A stretch of 64,000 nucleotides of DNA from Pomacea canaliculata (lineage: Eukaryota; Mollusca; Gastropoda; Architaenioglossa; Ampullariidae). Both the position numbers and the translations under genes were made by a program. The notes beneath the pieces were generated by a model. It saw only the letters and a list, made by a program, of their open reading frames with translations. It was not told where the DNA came from and made no database searches. The DNA is taken from assembly GCF_003073045.1 (NCBI RefSeq), contig NC_037590.1, positions 20,363,708 to 20,427,707 of the forward strand, in the 5' to 3' direction. Below, piece after piece: positions 12,001 through 22,800 of the stretch (position 1 is its first letter; every line of letters begins with the position of its first letter).

Positions 12001-14923
12001 TGATGTCCATAGGATTGTTTAGGCCAGCGATTAATTTCTTGATCACGTGTGCTTTACCTCTTCTTCTTCCTACACCTTCACCAACACACCGTGCCTTACA
12101 CACGATAACATGGTTTAGTCTTTGCCACGAGGTCACTAGTTCGTGTGGGACTAAACCTATTAGATCAGCTATGCGTTGTTATTGTCATGCTGAAGTCCAT
12201 ATGTGGGACTAAGCCATGTTGGACGAACACTGTTACATCAATTAAGTATTTGTATTATCATGCTGGAGTGAATCTTAATAGCTAACAAATAAAATTTCAT
12301 TCATTTGTTGCAGCTTCGGTTCAGGCTCTTGTTCCCTTTATAAGGCTACTGGCGATCCATTTATTTCCACTAACACGATGGAATTCGTTTTTGAGAAATA
12401 TCAATCGTATAATAGAAGAGAGAAAACGGGAAAGAACAAGAAACGTATGTATGATAAGTAGTAACATAATTATGTTACTGTAAGTAAAAAGACACAATGA
12501 TTCGAAGCCTGCTGGACATTCGTTAAGCATACCTAGGGGAAAAACTCGTTTTTGAAAAAAAAATTTTGTTGTTCGTACCATGGGGAAAAAAAAACCAGAA
12601 ATAAATAAAAATGCTAAAAGCTCACTTCTGTAACTAAATTTTAGCTAGAAGTTGTAACAGAGCACTATACTTCAGCCGTTTTATCTGGAGGAACATTATA
12701 CGTTTTTGAAGCGAAGTCTTAACTATCTTACTGTGTTCAACAGAAGTATTGTTGCTATCATAGAAAGTTGCTTAGTGTCCACAAAAATACGGGAATAGTG
12801 GGGAACACTAATTGTTTAATAAACCATAGATCATTGAAATCTCCCGCCCATAAAATTGATAAGGAAGGTAAGATAACTTTCAAACAAGACATAACAAACT
12901 TTACAGTTTCCTTATATATATATTACAGGCACAAACGGACTTTCTTCAGATGATTTTAAACTATGAGGAAACAGAAGGCTCCAAAAATGAGCAAATAAAG
13001 TGTAAGTATTCAGTAGTCTATTTTAGAAATTGTAGAGGGTTAGTCCACAAAGACTCGAATGTTTTTGACCCCCTTTTAGCGCCCTACACTGTAAATTAGT
13101 TCTTACTCCAGACAGATCTTAATGTGGTGGCCTATTGCACTAGTGTACTGGTGTAGTCATGGAAGAATAGCCTAAATAAGACCGCTCACAATGTTGAGAT
13201 TAATTATGCTGATGAGGTTTGTCGCTGATAACAGCCTTGTCTCGGACTGAGGTCATTGCTCAAGCTTTCGTCTTCTTCGTTGCTGGATATGACACTACAT
13301 CCACCGCCCTTCAGTTCCTGGCCTATAACCTGGCTTGTTGTCCAGAAGCACAAGAGAAGGTTGTACAGGAGATCAAAAACCAAATTGGTGATGTGAGTGT
13401 TACTGCTGACATACAGATACTGATTACAATCAGAAAAGTCCATGGAATTTCTAATTTTTGTTTACTGCTATTGTAACATACAGATATTTTCCATGATCAT
13501 AACAGTACACACAATTCTATGATATACGTTTGTACTAAATAGCGAATCAGTATAACAAACGAGAAACGAAGATCTAGCAACATGGGGAGGTGGTATGAAT
13601 CAGAAACATTAACAAAAGTTTGTAACTCTCTCGAAATTTAGTCTCTTTTTTTCTCTGTTTTCAGGACAAACCTACTTACGAGGGTTTGGCAAAACTAAAA
13701 TATTTAGAGAGCGTCGTCATGGAAACACTGAGAATGATCCCTCCCGTAAACACGTAAAACATGTTCTTTGTCTAGATGTATATAAAGCACCTTCTCGTAC
13801 TTGTATACTTTTTTCAAGCTTTCTTTGAGATCGTTAATCAGAATTTTCTATGTTGCTGTACATGTGCTTACGTGTAGATGTAAAAGTTTTAAACAATAAA
13901 GTTAAATCCAGTCAAATAAACTTGTCTTGCCTGGATCAACTCAGAGTAAATAGAATTCAAACTCTATGAATTAAATTTACAACTGTTTGTAAACCTTTCA
14001 GCGTTAACAGAATGGCGTCGGAAGAGGTGACTATTAAAGGAGTTACTATCCCTAAGGGAGCTGGTGTCTGCGTTCCTATCGCCAATGTGATGAGGGACCC
14101 AGAGTATTTCCCTGACCCTGACGAGTTTAAACCCGATAGGTGAGAGAACAATATTTTAACTCACAAAATCTAAAAATTTACGCATATCATTCTGAAAGAG
14201 ACTGTAGATTTTAAATGTAAATGGTGGAAAAAGAAATAAACATTAGGAGTTGTCAATATGGATGTGTAGCCACATTAGATAAGTTGCTCTATTTAAAGAT
14301 GTGAAAACAATTCTGACTGCCTATGTTCTACTCTAAGAATGATATCCTGTGCCGCAACCACCACCACCACCACCACCATCACCTAAAAGACAGAAATATA
14401 TGTGCTTTACATATTTCAGAATCTCTCTGCATGCTTGTCCAGGTTCGTTGAAAGCGCTGATGGTGTCGTCAACCCTTTCTCTAACCTGGTCTTCGGGTTC
14501 GGACCTCGCCAGTGTATCGGCATGCGTCTGGCGCTGCTGCAGATCAAGATGGCCATGGTGCACGTGCTCCGGAAGGTCAGATTTATCAAGACAGATGACT
14601 TGAAGGTAACGTGCATTTCAGTCAATTTTCAAAACTAAAGGCTATTTAATCGGACTATAGAAACGAACAAACAGATAAGCTAAAAATAAAGAAGGATATC
14701 ACGTTTTATGAGAAAATAAGTTTTTAAAGGTGTGTGTGTCACAATTAAATATGATCATGAGATATACTACCACCCGTTATTAATGTTCATATTCAAACGT
14801 CTACAGGATACACCTACACTAAAGCCAGGATCATTTCTGAGTGTAGCGGAGAGACCGATCTTCATCACGGCGGTACTCAGAGAAGCCGCCTCCAAAACCC
14901 GAGTGCAACATAAGGTTCCATAA
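9077..14923 (+). CDS. Cytochrome P450, CYP3-clan type (P450-B)
   Basis: Heme-thiolate monooxygenase, expected on the cytoplasmic face of the ER and fed electrons by P450 reductase. Exons: 9077-9150, 9367-9463, 9596-9648, 9867-9963, 10565-10684, 10901-10989, 11468-11622, 12314-12444, 12929-13001, 13235-13392, 13665-13753, 14002-14139, 14443-14605, 14807-14923; 1554 nt, 517 residues, normal for CYP3-clan enzymes. Visible: hydrophobic anchor at about residues 8-25, WKRVR (W129-R133), AGYDTTS (about 313-319), ETLR (369-372), FKPDRF (PERF-like), and [10 protein letters not shown] with heme ligand Cys449. All borders are GT-AG and phases agree. The start is the ATG after the conserved CTCGGGCGCA context, shared by all paralogues. 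Its C-terminus has three more residues (ending HKVP) than C and D. It looks intact. The substrate cannot be read from sequence. Confidence 0.95.
14358..14383 (+). repeat. (CCA)n microsatellite in intron 12 of P450-B
   Basis: An imperfect CCA run in the last-but-one intron. A related CCA-rich tract occurs at about 24272-24298 in the same intron of P450-C and is nearly lost in D and E. Confidence 0.8.
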
Positions 14924-14939
14924 AACTTCATCCAAACGC

Positions 14940-15124
14940 GTGAGAAATGTTTATTTGGGCAGAAAATATATTCTACTTCTAATAATTAGGCACCATTAAA
15001 TATCTATATGCTCCTCACACTTACATTTTTCGCAAGTGACTGCTGTTTTGCCTTGTATTTCGCCTTTGTATTTATTTCATTACATCGCTCTTTGTGTTCA
15101 AAAGCAAAGGGACGAATTCTTAGG
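14940..15124 (+). repeat. Dispersed repeat at the 3' flank of P450-B
   Basis: Begins GTGAGAAATGTTTATTTGGG and ends near GAATTCTTAGGT. An inverted copy lies at about 51160-51350 between exons of the Ly6-type gene, and a shorter copy at 4845-4945. This copy replaces the 3' flank seen after P450-C and D and abuts the left end of the next duplication unit at 15125. An ATTAAA at 14995-15000 inside it is the nearest poly(A)-like signal to the P450-B stop. Confidence 0.75.
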
Positions 15125-15607
15125 TTATAATCAACAACTGTGTGTTTTTTTAATAAGAATGATTTGTAAATATTTTGTAAATATTATATGTAATGAAAAA
15201 TGTTATATTTCTTGTAGAAAATACAATTCTTTACACTGACTTTGTCAAAGGCTTTTGAGGTAATTATTATTTTTATTGGTATCGTATGCCGGAGTGTTTT
15301 ATTTTATTTACCTCTTAAGCTCAAAAAAGCAAGTAAGAGTGCGATTTCGATGTAAACATGTTGACTTATGTTTCCTAAATTCTTTACAAAATAAAAATGG
15401 CAAAAACAAGAAAGCAAAGAGTTTCAGACGAACGTATCAGGTCAACATAAAAGGCGTGCTGCTGCTAGTATAAGGCAGGACTCTTTACGCCTCAGAGAGG
15501 CACATGCAATGTATCTTCATGAGTTTTTTTTTAATAAAAGCTAACTGAACTCAAAAAATGGCTTTATCTCATCTCTTTTATCCATATCTCACATTATGCA
15601 CTCAAAA
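15125..15607 (+). repeat. Duplicated intergenic block upstream of P450-C
   Basis: Second copy of the block at 7383-7901, with scattered substitutions and small gaps. It begins the tandem unit that contains P450-C. About 230 bp follow it (15608-15835) that have no counterpart upstream of P450-B and include a short GT run. Confidence 0.85.
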
Positions 15608-15859
15608 TGTGCAACACCGTTTGATGATATCGGCCATTTATTTAAACTCAGGTGTATGTGTGTGTGTTATTTGTGTGGTTGGGGCTGAGTTATAAAAAAA
15701 AAAGCGAAGAAATTTGCAATGTAAACTAACTACCATGGGGTAAGGAAACATCCATCTCCCGTCCCCTGTATCATGATATCATGTCATTGTTGTGAAGTGA
15801 CTGCTCAGTGTCATCCTAGAGACAGAAAAGAGAAGGGCAAAAACTAGCACAGCCCCTAT

Positions 15860-16260
15860 ACTCACTGTGATAAATCATACGTTCTGGTTTGCTTTACCTT
15901 TAGCGTTAAGTTTAAGAAGAAAAGGGTGTGTTGCTCGCGAGCATGATCTTGGTCAACGTCCTCACCCACTGTCACCCTCTCAAGATACACTCAAATTATT
16001 CTACGCTCGCATTAAGCAAATGTCAGCATGTCCTCTCCCCTGTCAAGATTGACCGAAAGTACTCAATGTTCACACTCTACTCTCTTTTGTTCCCTCCACA
16101 GACACCTTCATCAGGCCCAGTTTTAAAAAATACTGAAAATTGTTGTGCGAGCCATTTTCGTCTAAAGACTGCCCTTGCACTCGGGCGCAATGAAATTAGT
16201 TTGGGCCAGACGCTGTTGTATCTGCTCTGAATACAACTGTCATGTTAAATCTGAACTGTC
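15860..16260 (+). pseudogene. Decayed copy of P450 promoter and exon 1, upstream of P450-C
   Basis: Counterpart of 7920-8330. It carries TGCTCGCGAGCA at 15932-15943, a GTCAACGTCCTCACCCAC stretch, and a CTCGGGCGCAATG context with its ATG at 16190. The frame after the ATG is unrelated to the P450 anchor and the exon 1 donor is absent. Since both B and C have such a relic, the local duplication of promoter plus exon 1 came before the B/C gene duplication. Confidence 0.65.
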
Positions 16261-16605
16261 CTAAAAACATTGTTTTTTTCTGTGTAAACTATTGTGAGGA
16301 GCGTGGTCGAGGAGTCCAAATGCAGGTCAGAAGGTTAATATGGATGCTGAAATCAAGAAAATGAAAGTAGAGCTTTGAGACGAGTCTTCTGCACACTTGC
16401 TCAGTGAACTTTCTGTAGTCTGAGAATCTAGTTACGCTGCATTCGAGAAACATCACATATTTTCCTGTTCTTTTATTACAGAACAATTCAGTATTTAAAG
16501 AGAGAAAAATAAGTATCTTTACTGACATGCCGATAGAATCACATGCTCCAGTTTGCTTTATCTTCAGAAAACAGCTTGAAAAGACAAGTGCATGCGACTC
16601 TTGGC

Positions 16606-16714
16606 TGCTCGCGAGCATGACCTGGGTTAATGTATTCACTCTTCTGATAATGTACTCAAAGTACCGGGGTGCCTCACAGCATTCACGCTCTCCCATCGCT
16701 AAACATAATAAAAG
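16606..16714 (+). promoter_or_regulatory. Putative promoter of P450-C
   Basis: TGCTCGCGAGCA at 16606-16617 is followed directly by TGACCT. A TATA-like ATAATAAAA lies at about 16706-16714, some 170 bp before the ATG at 16881. The downstream half-site-like TGTCCT of P450-B reads TGTATT here. Confidence 0.5.
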
Positions 16715-16880
16715 CGCCACCATGCCCTAACCCCTCTGCTTAGAACACACGGATACCACGCAGCAATATACGCCATCAGCATCCTGCCACCATTGAGGGT
16801 CCTACATCAGACTACATCTCAGAAAGTGCGGACAATTGTTGACCAACTTTCGTCGCCAGACTGTTCTGAACTCGGGCGTA

Positions 16881-19800
16881 ATGGAGCTACTGGACGGACT
16901 AGAGTTTCCGATGTATCTGCTCTTGCTGTTGATTGCAGTCGTCTTGTTTTACCTGTAAGTACTGTGCTAAAAACTCTCTAGTTCCTTGTATGAACGCTAG
17001 CCATGGTAATGGAATGGAAAAAAAAAAACAAACAACAATCTCCTCACTGAGAAGGGTGAAACACACTGAAAGAAAATTTAGTTCTCGATTCTTTCCAACA
17101 TTAGGTCACGGAGAAATGGCTGCGCAGATTATTCAGCATGCACTGGATTACCACTGATACTTTAAATTGTTCGTCTAGCTTTCCTTCTAAATAATGTCTG
17201 ATGGAATGATACCTGAGTTTACTTGCGTTTCTGTCTACTGCAAGGGTGCGTAGTATCTTTGCTAAATTGTTGCTAAATGCTCCTGAGGTGTAGATAACGT
17301 TAATGTCAGTAATTAAGGTTAAAATAATTTCTCCATGTAAGAAACCAGAAGTGCATACAAAGAAACACAATTCATTTGCAGGTTAGAAGATCACATGTTG
17401 TATGTTTAATGTAGACAAAGAAGGTCAAGCTATGACACATGTATTATTTACATTGGCTCAGTAAACTTCCTGTAATCGTAGAAAATCTTACGAGCAATAA
17501 AAAGTTGTGCCCTATCTCAGCACACAAGAACTTTCTGTTGACAATAGCGACAAGTAGTCATGTTTCTCTGTTAGCTTTCTAACTGCGTACTGCGTGTTAG
17601 TTTTTTTAAAATTCCCAACGGTTTATCTCCCTTGGTTCAGCGAGTTTCTAATTAATAATGAGAAAGTTTCTATTTGAACTCTTCAGTATAAGGACATTAA
17701 GTTTTCACTTTACTACTGTCGTTCAGCTATGGGACTTGGTCTTTTGGAATCTGGAAGTCTCTAGGAATTGATGGACCAAAACCTCTGCCTTTCGTTGGAA
17801 ACCAGTGGGAGTTAAACAAAAAGGTATTTCGAGTTTTATGTTTAGTTCTCAATTGGTGATTTTTGCATTCACGAAAACAATCTTCTCAGCAATAATCAAT
17901 ATCAGTAAATGCAAATATTATTCTAAATAAAGCTTGCATTTTCTTTAGAATTAATGATACATCAAATTCTTTTCAGGGAAATGAAAACAGCATTCGGAAA
18001 TGGTCACAGACTTATGGTCGCACATTTGGGTAGGTTATCAGGGTTCTTCTACTTTACATCAGCTTTAGAAATAACGTAGTCTGTATGAGACTTTATCTCT
18101 AAAATGTCTTAATCAAGAATAAATGTTGATTCTCAGTTTTACTTTACATCCCTTGTGTACTCTTTTCTCATATAATACAATTCGAATTTTCATTTTTTTT
18201 TAATCTTTTCTAGAATCTATTCTGGGCGTCAGCCATTGCTGGTTACCACTGACCTTGACATCCTAAAGGAAGTACTTGTTAAAGATTTCAGCAGATTTAC
18301 AGACAGATTTGTAAGTTTTCTACAACTTGTTTTTCTACAACAGTTTTACCACTGCTTAGTTTTTTTTTATTAAGTACATACTTTAAGACACTTTTAGTTC
18401 GCAATATTTTCAAATCCACAAATTGACTAGCTTGCTGCCTAATTTATCAAAAATATAGAAGCATCAAGACAATCAGTAAGTCAGTAAGCTAAAGAACAGA
18501 CTTTTTTATTTGCTGGTTACCATTTGAAATGAGCGACGGAATTAAAGGTCAAGGGACGTAACCCCCTTTGTTTCAATATCGGCAGTAGACGAGTCTGAGG
18601 AAAGGTCTCAGAATCAAGGTTGGGTGTAGCTTTAAAAAGAAAGAAAAAAAAAAAAAAAACAACAAGCATAGAAGAAAGAAAATAATCAGAAAATAAACAT
18701 TAAGTATGGATAGTGCCTTAAATCGGCAAAGGAAGACAAGCAGGTGGACTAGTCAATTGTCTTTAATCACAACTATTGACAGCTACTACAATACATTAAT
18801 GTTCTTCGTTATCAAAGCAGCTCCTCAGAACTATTTAAGTTCTCTTCATTAAATTAAAGATGACAACTTTGACTTAAGATAAATTGTAACGGCTGCCTGT
18901 ACGCAATGGATAACTATAATGAGACTATATATAATGAGACTTTCTACTGACACCAAGATCACATTGCATACACGAAGTTAATATTGAAATAACGCGCATC
19001 TGCAGCTTCAATGAAGATATATATGTGTACAAAACAGAAAATATAATTTAAAAATATTCAAAAGAAATCGTCCATAAAACAATAATGTACACGAGTCAGG
19101 CACTTGTAAATTCACTGCGTATCGTCCTGTGGTCGCCTCCACGTCTTCTTTCACAGTTTCAATCACACATAAAAATTATACAGTTCTGTCACAGTTTACC
19201 GCACTATATGTTCTCTACAGTTAGTTGGTCTCAAGGGTACAAAGTTATAATCTCACCAAAAGGGGTCTACACAAGTACAACAGTATGCTCCAATAAGATT
19301 TAACTTACACACGAGTACGAGAGTGATGTTCCAGAATGACCTCCGTTCGCCAGCGAGCAGATTCAGAAAGTGTTCATTTATTTTTAACTCAGTGGCCAAT
19401 TATTTTTTTCTCTTTCGATGCTGGACTAATTCAAGGCAGCACTCAACACTGCGGTCGTGTTTAGGCCAGCGAGTTTGTGGTCAAGATTTACTGGCCATTA
19501 GTAGAGCAGGGGATACATTTGGCCAGTGGACTGTTGGTGGTAATAGCAGACTTGAAAAGAGAAAACTGAAACATACGTTTTCTACAATAAGGATAATATG
19601 AAACACTACTTCTAAAACTGTGGGTGACATTTTTGCTTCTCAACAACTTCACGAAGTTGAATCAACGTATGAATGAAGTTATGTTTTAGAAGTCTTGCTA
19701 CAACTGTCTTAGAGAATAAGTGGAAATCCCATGAACGATTCTGATTTACCACTACATTTTTTTTATTTTCTTTTTTTCATGACTAAAGAGATTCTTTAAC

Positions 19801-22800
19801 TTGTAGGACAAGTTTGAACTGTTGCCAAAGGAAATTCAAGCTAACCTTTTCGTTATTGGAGGCGCAGACTGGAAAAGGGTTAGAACCCTACTGACACCTA
19901 CATTTAGCTCAGGCAAACTGAAACTGGTGAGTGCATTGTTTGTGTTATTTCACTATAAATGAAGTATTGCTTTTTTATTACTTATTGCTAGCTTTTTCTT
20001 GTGAAAATACTTACTTTGCTTATCATCTAACTTAACTGTGTTTATCAGAAAATAGCCAGCCATCGCCTCATAATACTTTATCATACAGTTGTTTTCTTGA
20101 TTATATAGGCCTATAAAATGCGCCTCTACTGTCACAGATGGAAAACTATATCGACAGGTGTAGTATGGAACTCACTGAAAATCTTGAGGAGGCCATTAGG
20201 AAAGGTGAAAGAATCGACACTAAAAAGTGAGCTTGGATTACCGTTAATTGAAATTTCTATTTTTCTCCTCTTTTTTCCTCTCATTTTCTTGAGTTAGCGA
20301 TGAATCATACAAACATTCTACACCATTCATACATCTTTGATTCGGAAGAACAAGAGGGAGAGCAATAAACTTTTTTTTAATCGAGGCACATTTCGGTCAT
20401 TATCTTTCCCCATACGGCGAAGCAGTAATCTTTATCAAATGGCTTTTGGAAGTACATTTTTCCATCTAAAGACTAAGCTGATACAAATAACTGTTTTCAA
20501 AATGAATACCTACTCTAGTTCTCGTAATACACGCTTGCAAACATCATCTTGCTTAGAGAAAAGAGGTCAAAACTATGAGGTCACATTTGTACAAAAATAT
20601 CCCCATTTGGTATATGGCTTCAGATCACTGTTACAATTTTTATTGCGTTTTCTTGTCAAACCCCTGACATTTGGGTAACTCACAATTCCTAGACGAATCC
20701 CTAGCTCTCTCATCCCTTTCTCTCTCATTGTTTACCAGATACTTTGGAGCCTACACCCTGGACGTGATATCGAGCACAGCGTTTGGAATTCAAATGAATT
20801 CACAGAAAGATCTCAACGACCCCTTCGTCAAGGATGTGGCCAGTGTTATGGAAGAAGCCACCAGCAGTAGCGGGCTGTTGACAATTCTCGCAGGTAAGAG
20901 ACTTTGCCTTCCTTTTGCTTTATTCCTCTACACCTGTGTACTCACATCCACAAACATGCATGACAGGTATGCGACCATCCGAAAAATTCATTATCAAGAC
21001 TGTATGATTAATACGTTTTCAAACAGTGTTAATGCATATAATTACTTTGATTAGCTATACACGTATCAGCATAGACAACTTTAGCTTAGCTAAATGTCAC
21101 TTAAACGACCCATTGGGGCCTTCGGTAGAAATACACCTCACTTCAACAAACGTGTGCCTTAGTTTTCAGGAGATGTAAAGGGGCTGAGTTTCACAGGATG
21201 GTTTTAAGCCAGCGATTAATTTCTTGGTCACATGTGCTTTACCTCTTCACCTTCCTACACCTTCACCAACACACTGTGCCTTAGACAAGATAACAACGGT
21301 TTAGTCTTCTCGCCATGAGGTCACTAGTTTGTGTGGGACTAAACCTAAGATATCAGCTATTCATTGTCCTATTGTCATGCTGAAATCCATATAATGGACT
21401 AAGCCATGTTGGACGAATACTATTACATTAAGTTTTTTTGTTATCATTCTAGAGTAAATATTACACAACTGAATAGTTAACGAAGAAAATTCCATTCATT
21501 TGTTTCAGCGTCGGTTCAGTCTCTTGTTCCCTTGTTAAGGCTACTGGCGATCCATTTATTTCCACTAACGCGATGGAATTCGCTTTTGGGAAATATCAAT
21601 CGTATAATAGAAGAGAGAAAACAGAAAAGAACAAACGTATGTATGATAAAGTAGTAACATAATTATGGTTCCGTAAGTGAAAAAGGCAGAATTATTATTA
21701 GCCTACAGGACACTTCTTTACGCATACCATTTGACATGACCTATTCATGTTAATGTTAGCATTAAAATGCAATCATTAATTTACTTCTCAATTTTTGTTT
21801 TACTTTGAGTTGGTTATATTATAACAAATTTAAATATTATAATTGGTTATTTATTCTCTTAACACACACACTCTCTGTCTCTAATGTGCCAACCGTATCC
21901 AGCACTCAGCAATTTCAAAACGGCAGTGTTAAACATTGCTTATACTAGGTGATTAATAGTTCGATTATTTTTACGACTATAAATCTTTTCATCTATCACA
22001 GCAATACTTAGAACCACTGGAAAGTCAAATTATTCTAAAACATAAAAAGTTATGTTTATCTCACACAGTGACTTACCTTCAATATAACATTCCGTTTTGA
22101 AATGTCTGGAGCGAATGGTCGCTCTTTTGATGTTGAAGCTAGAATCACAACGATTCACAACTCTCACAAGAGCTTTTCCCCAGTCTTTACTGTCTACTCT
22201 TCTTATGTGGAAAAATGATCAACCTTTGTGTCGACTTTTACAAGCGGGGAATCCTGGAATCGCACAGCTAGTGCCTGGCATCTCAAAATAATAACGACAG
22301 TAGCTCTGCGACACACTGTGCAAAGCGAAACCGGAAAAGCGAAGCAATAACTTAGTCCAGCGCATGCGCGACACAAGATATCTGTTCCTGGGTTGTCTGT
22401 CCAGGTTAAGCGTGATACTTCAGCCGTTGTAACTGGAGAAAAATTTTACGTTTTTGACTCAAGGTCTGAACCGTCTTCCTGTGTTCAACAGCATTTATTG
22501 CTGCTATCATAAGAGCGCGAAAAAAGTCGCTTTGTGTCTACAAAAATACTGGAATAGTGGGGCACACTAATTGTTTAATAAACCATGGATCTTTGAACTC
22601 CCCCGCCCCACAACATTGATAAAACAGGTGAGATACCTTTCAAACAAGATATCACAAAACTTTACCGTTTCAGTTTTGTATATATTGCAGGCACGAACAG
22701 ACTTTCTTCAGATGATTTTAAACTATGAGGAAACAGAAGGCTCCAAAAAGGAGCAAATAAAGTGTAAGTATTCAGTAGTCTATTTTAGAAATTGTAGACG

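Noticed and set aside
14333-14563. Minus-strand open frames opposite P450 exons 12 and 13 (repeated in C, D and E)
   Set aside because: Antisense shadows of conserved exons; recurrence reflects paralogy, not a second gene.
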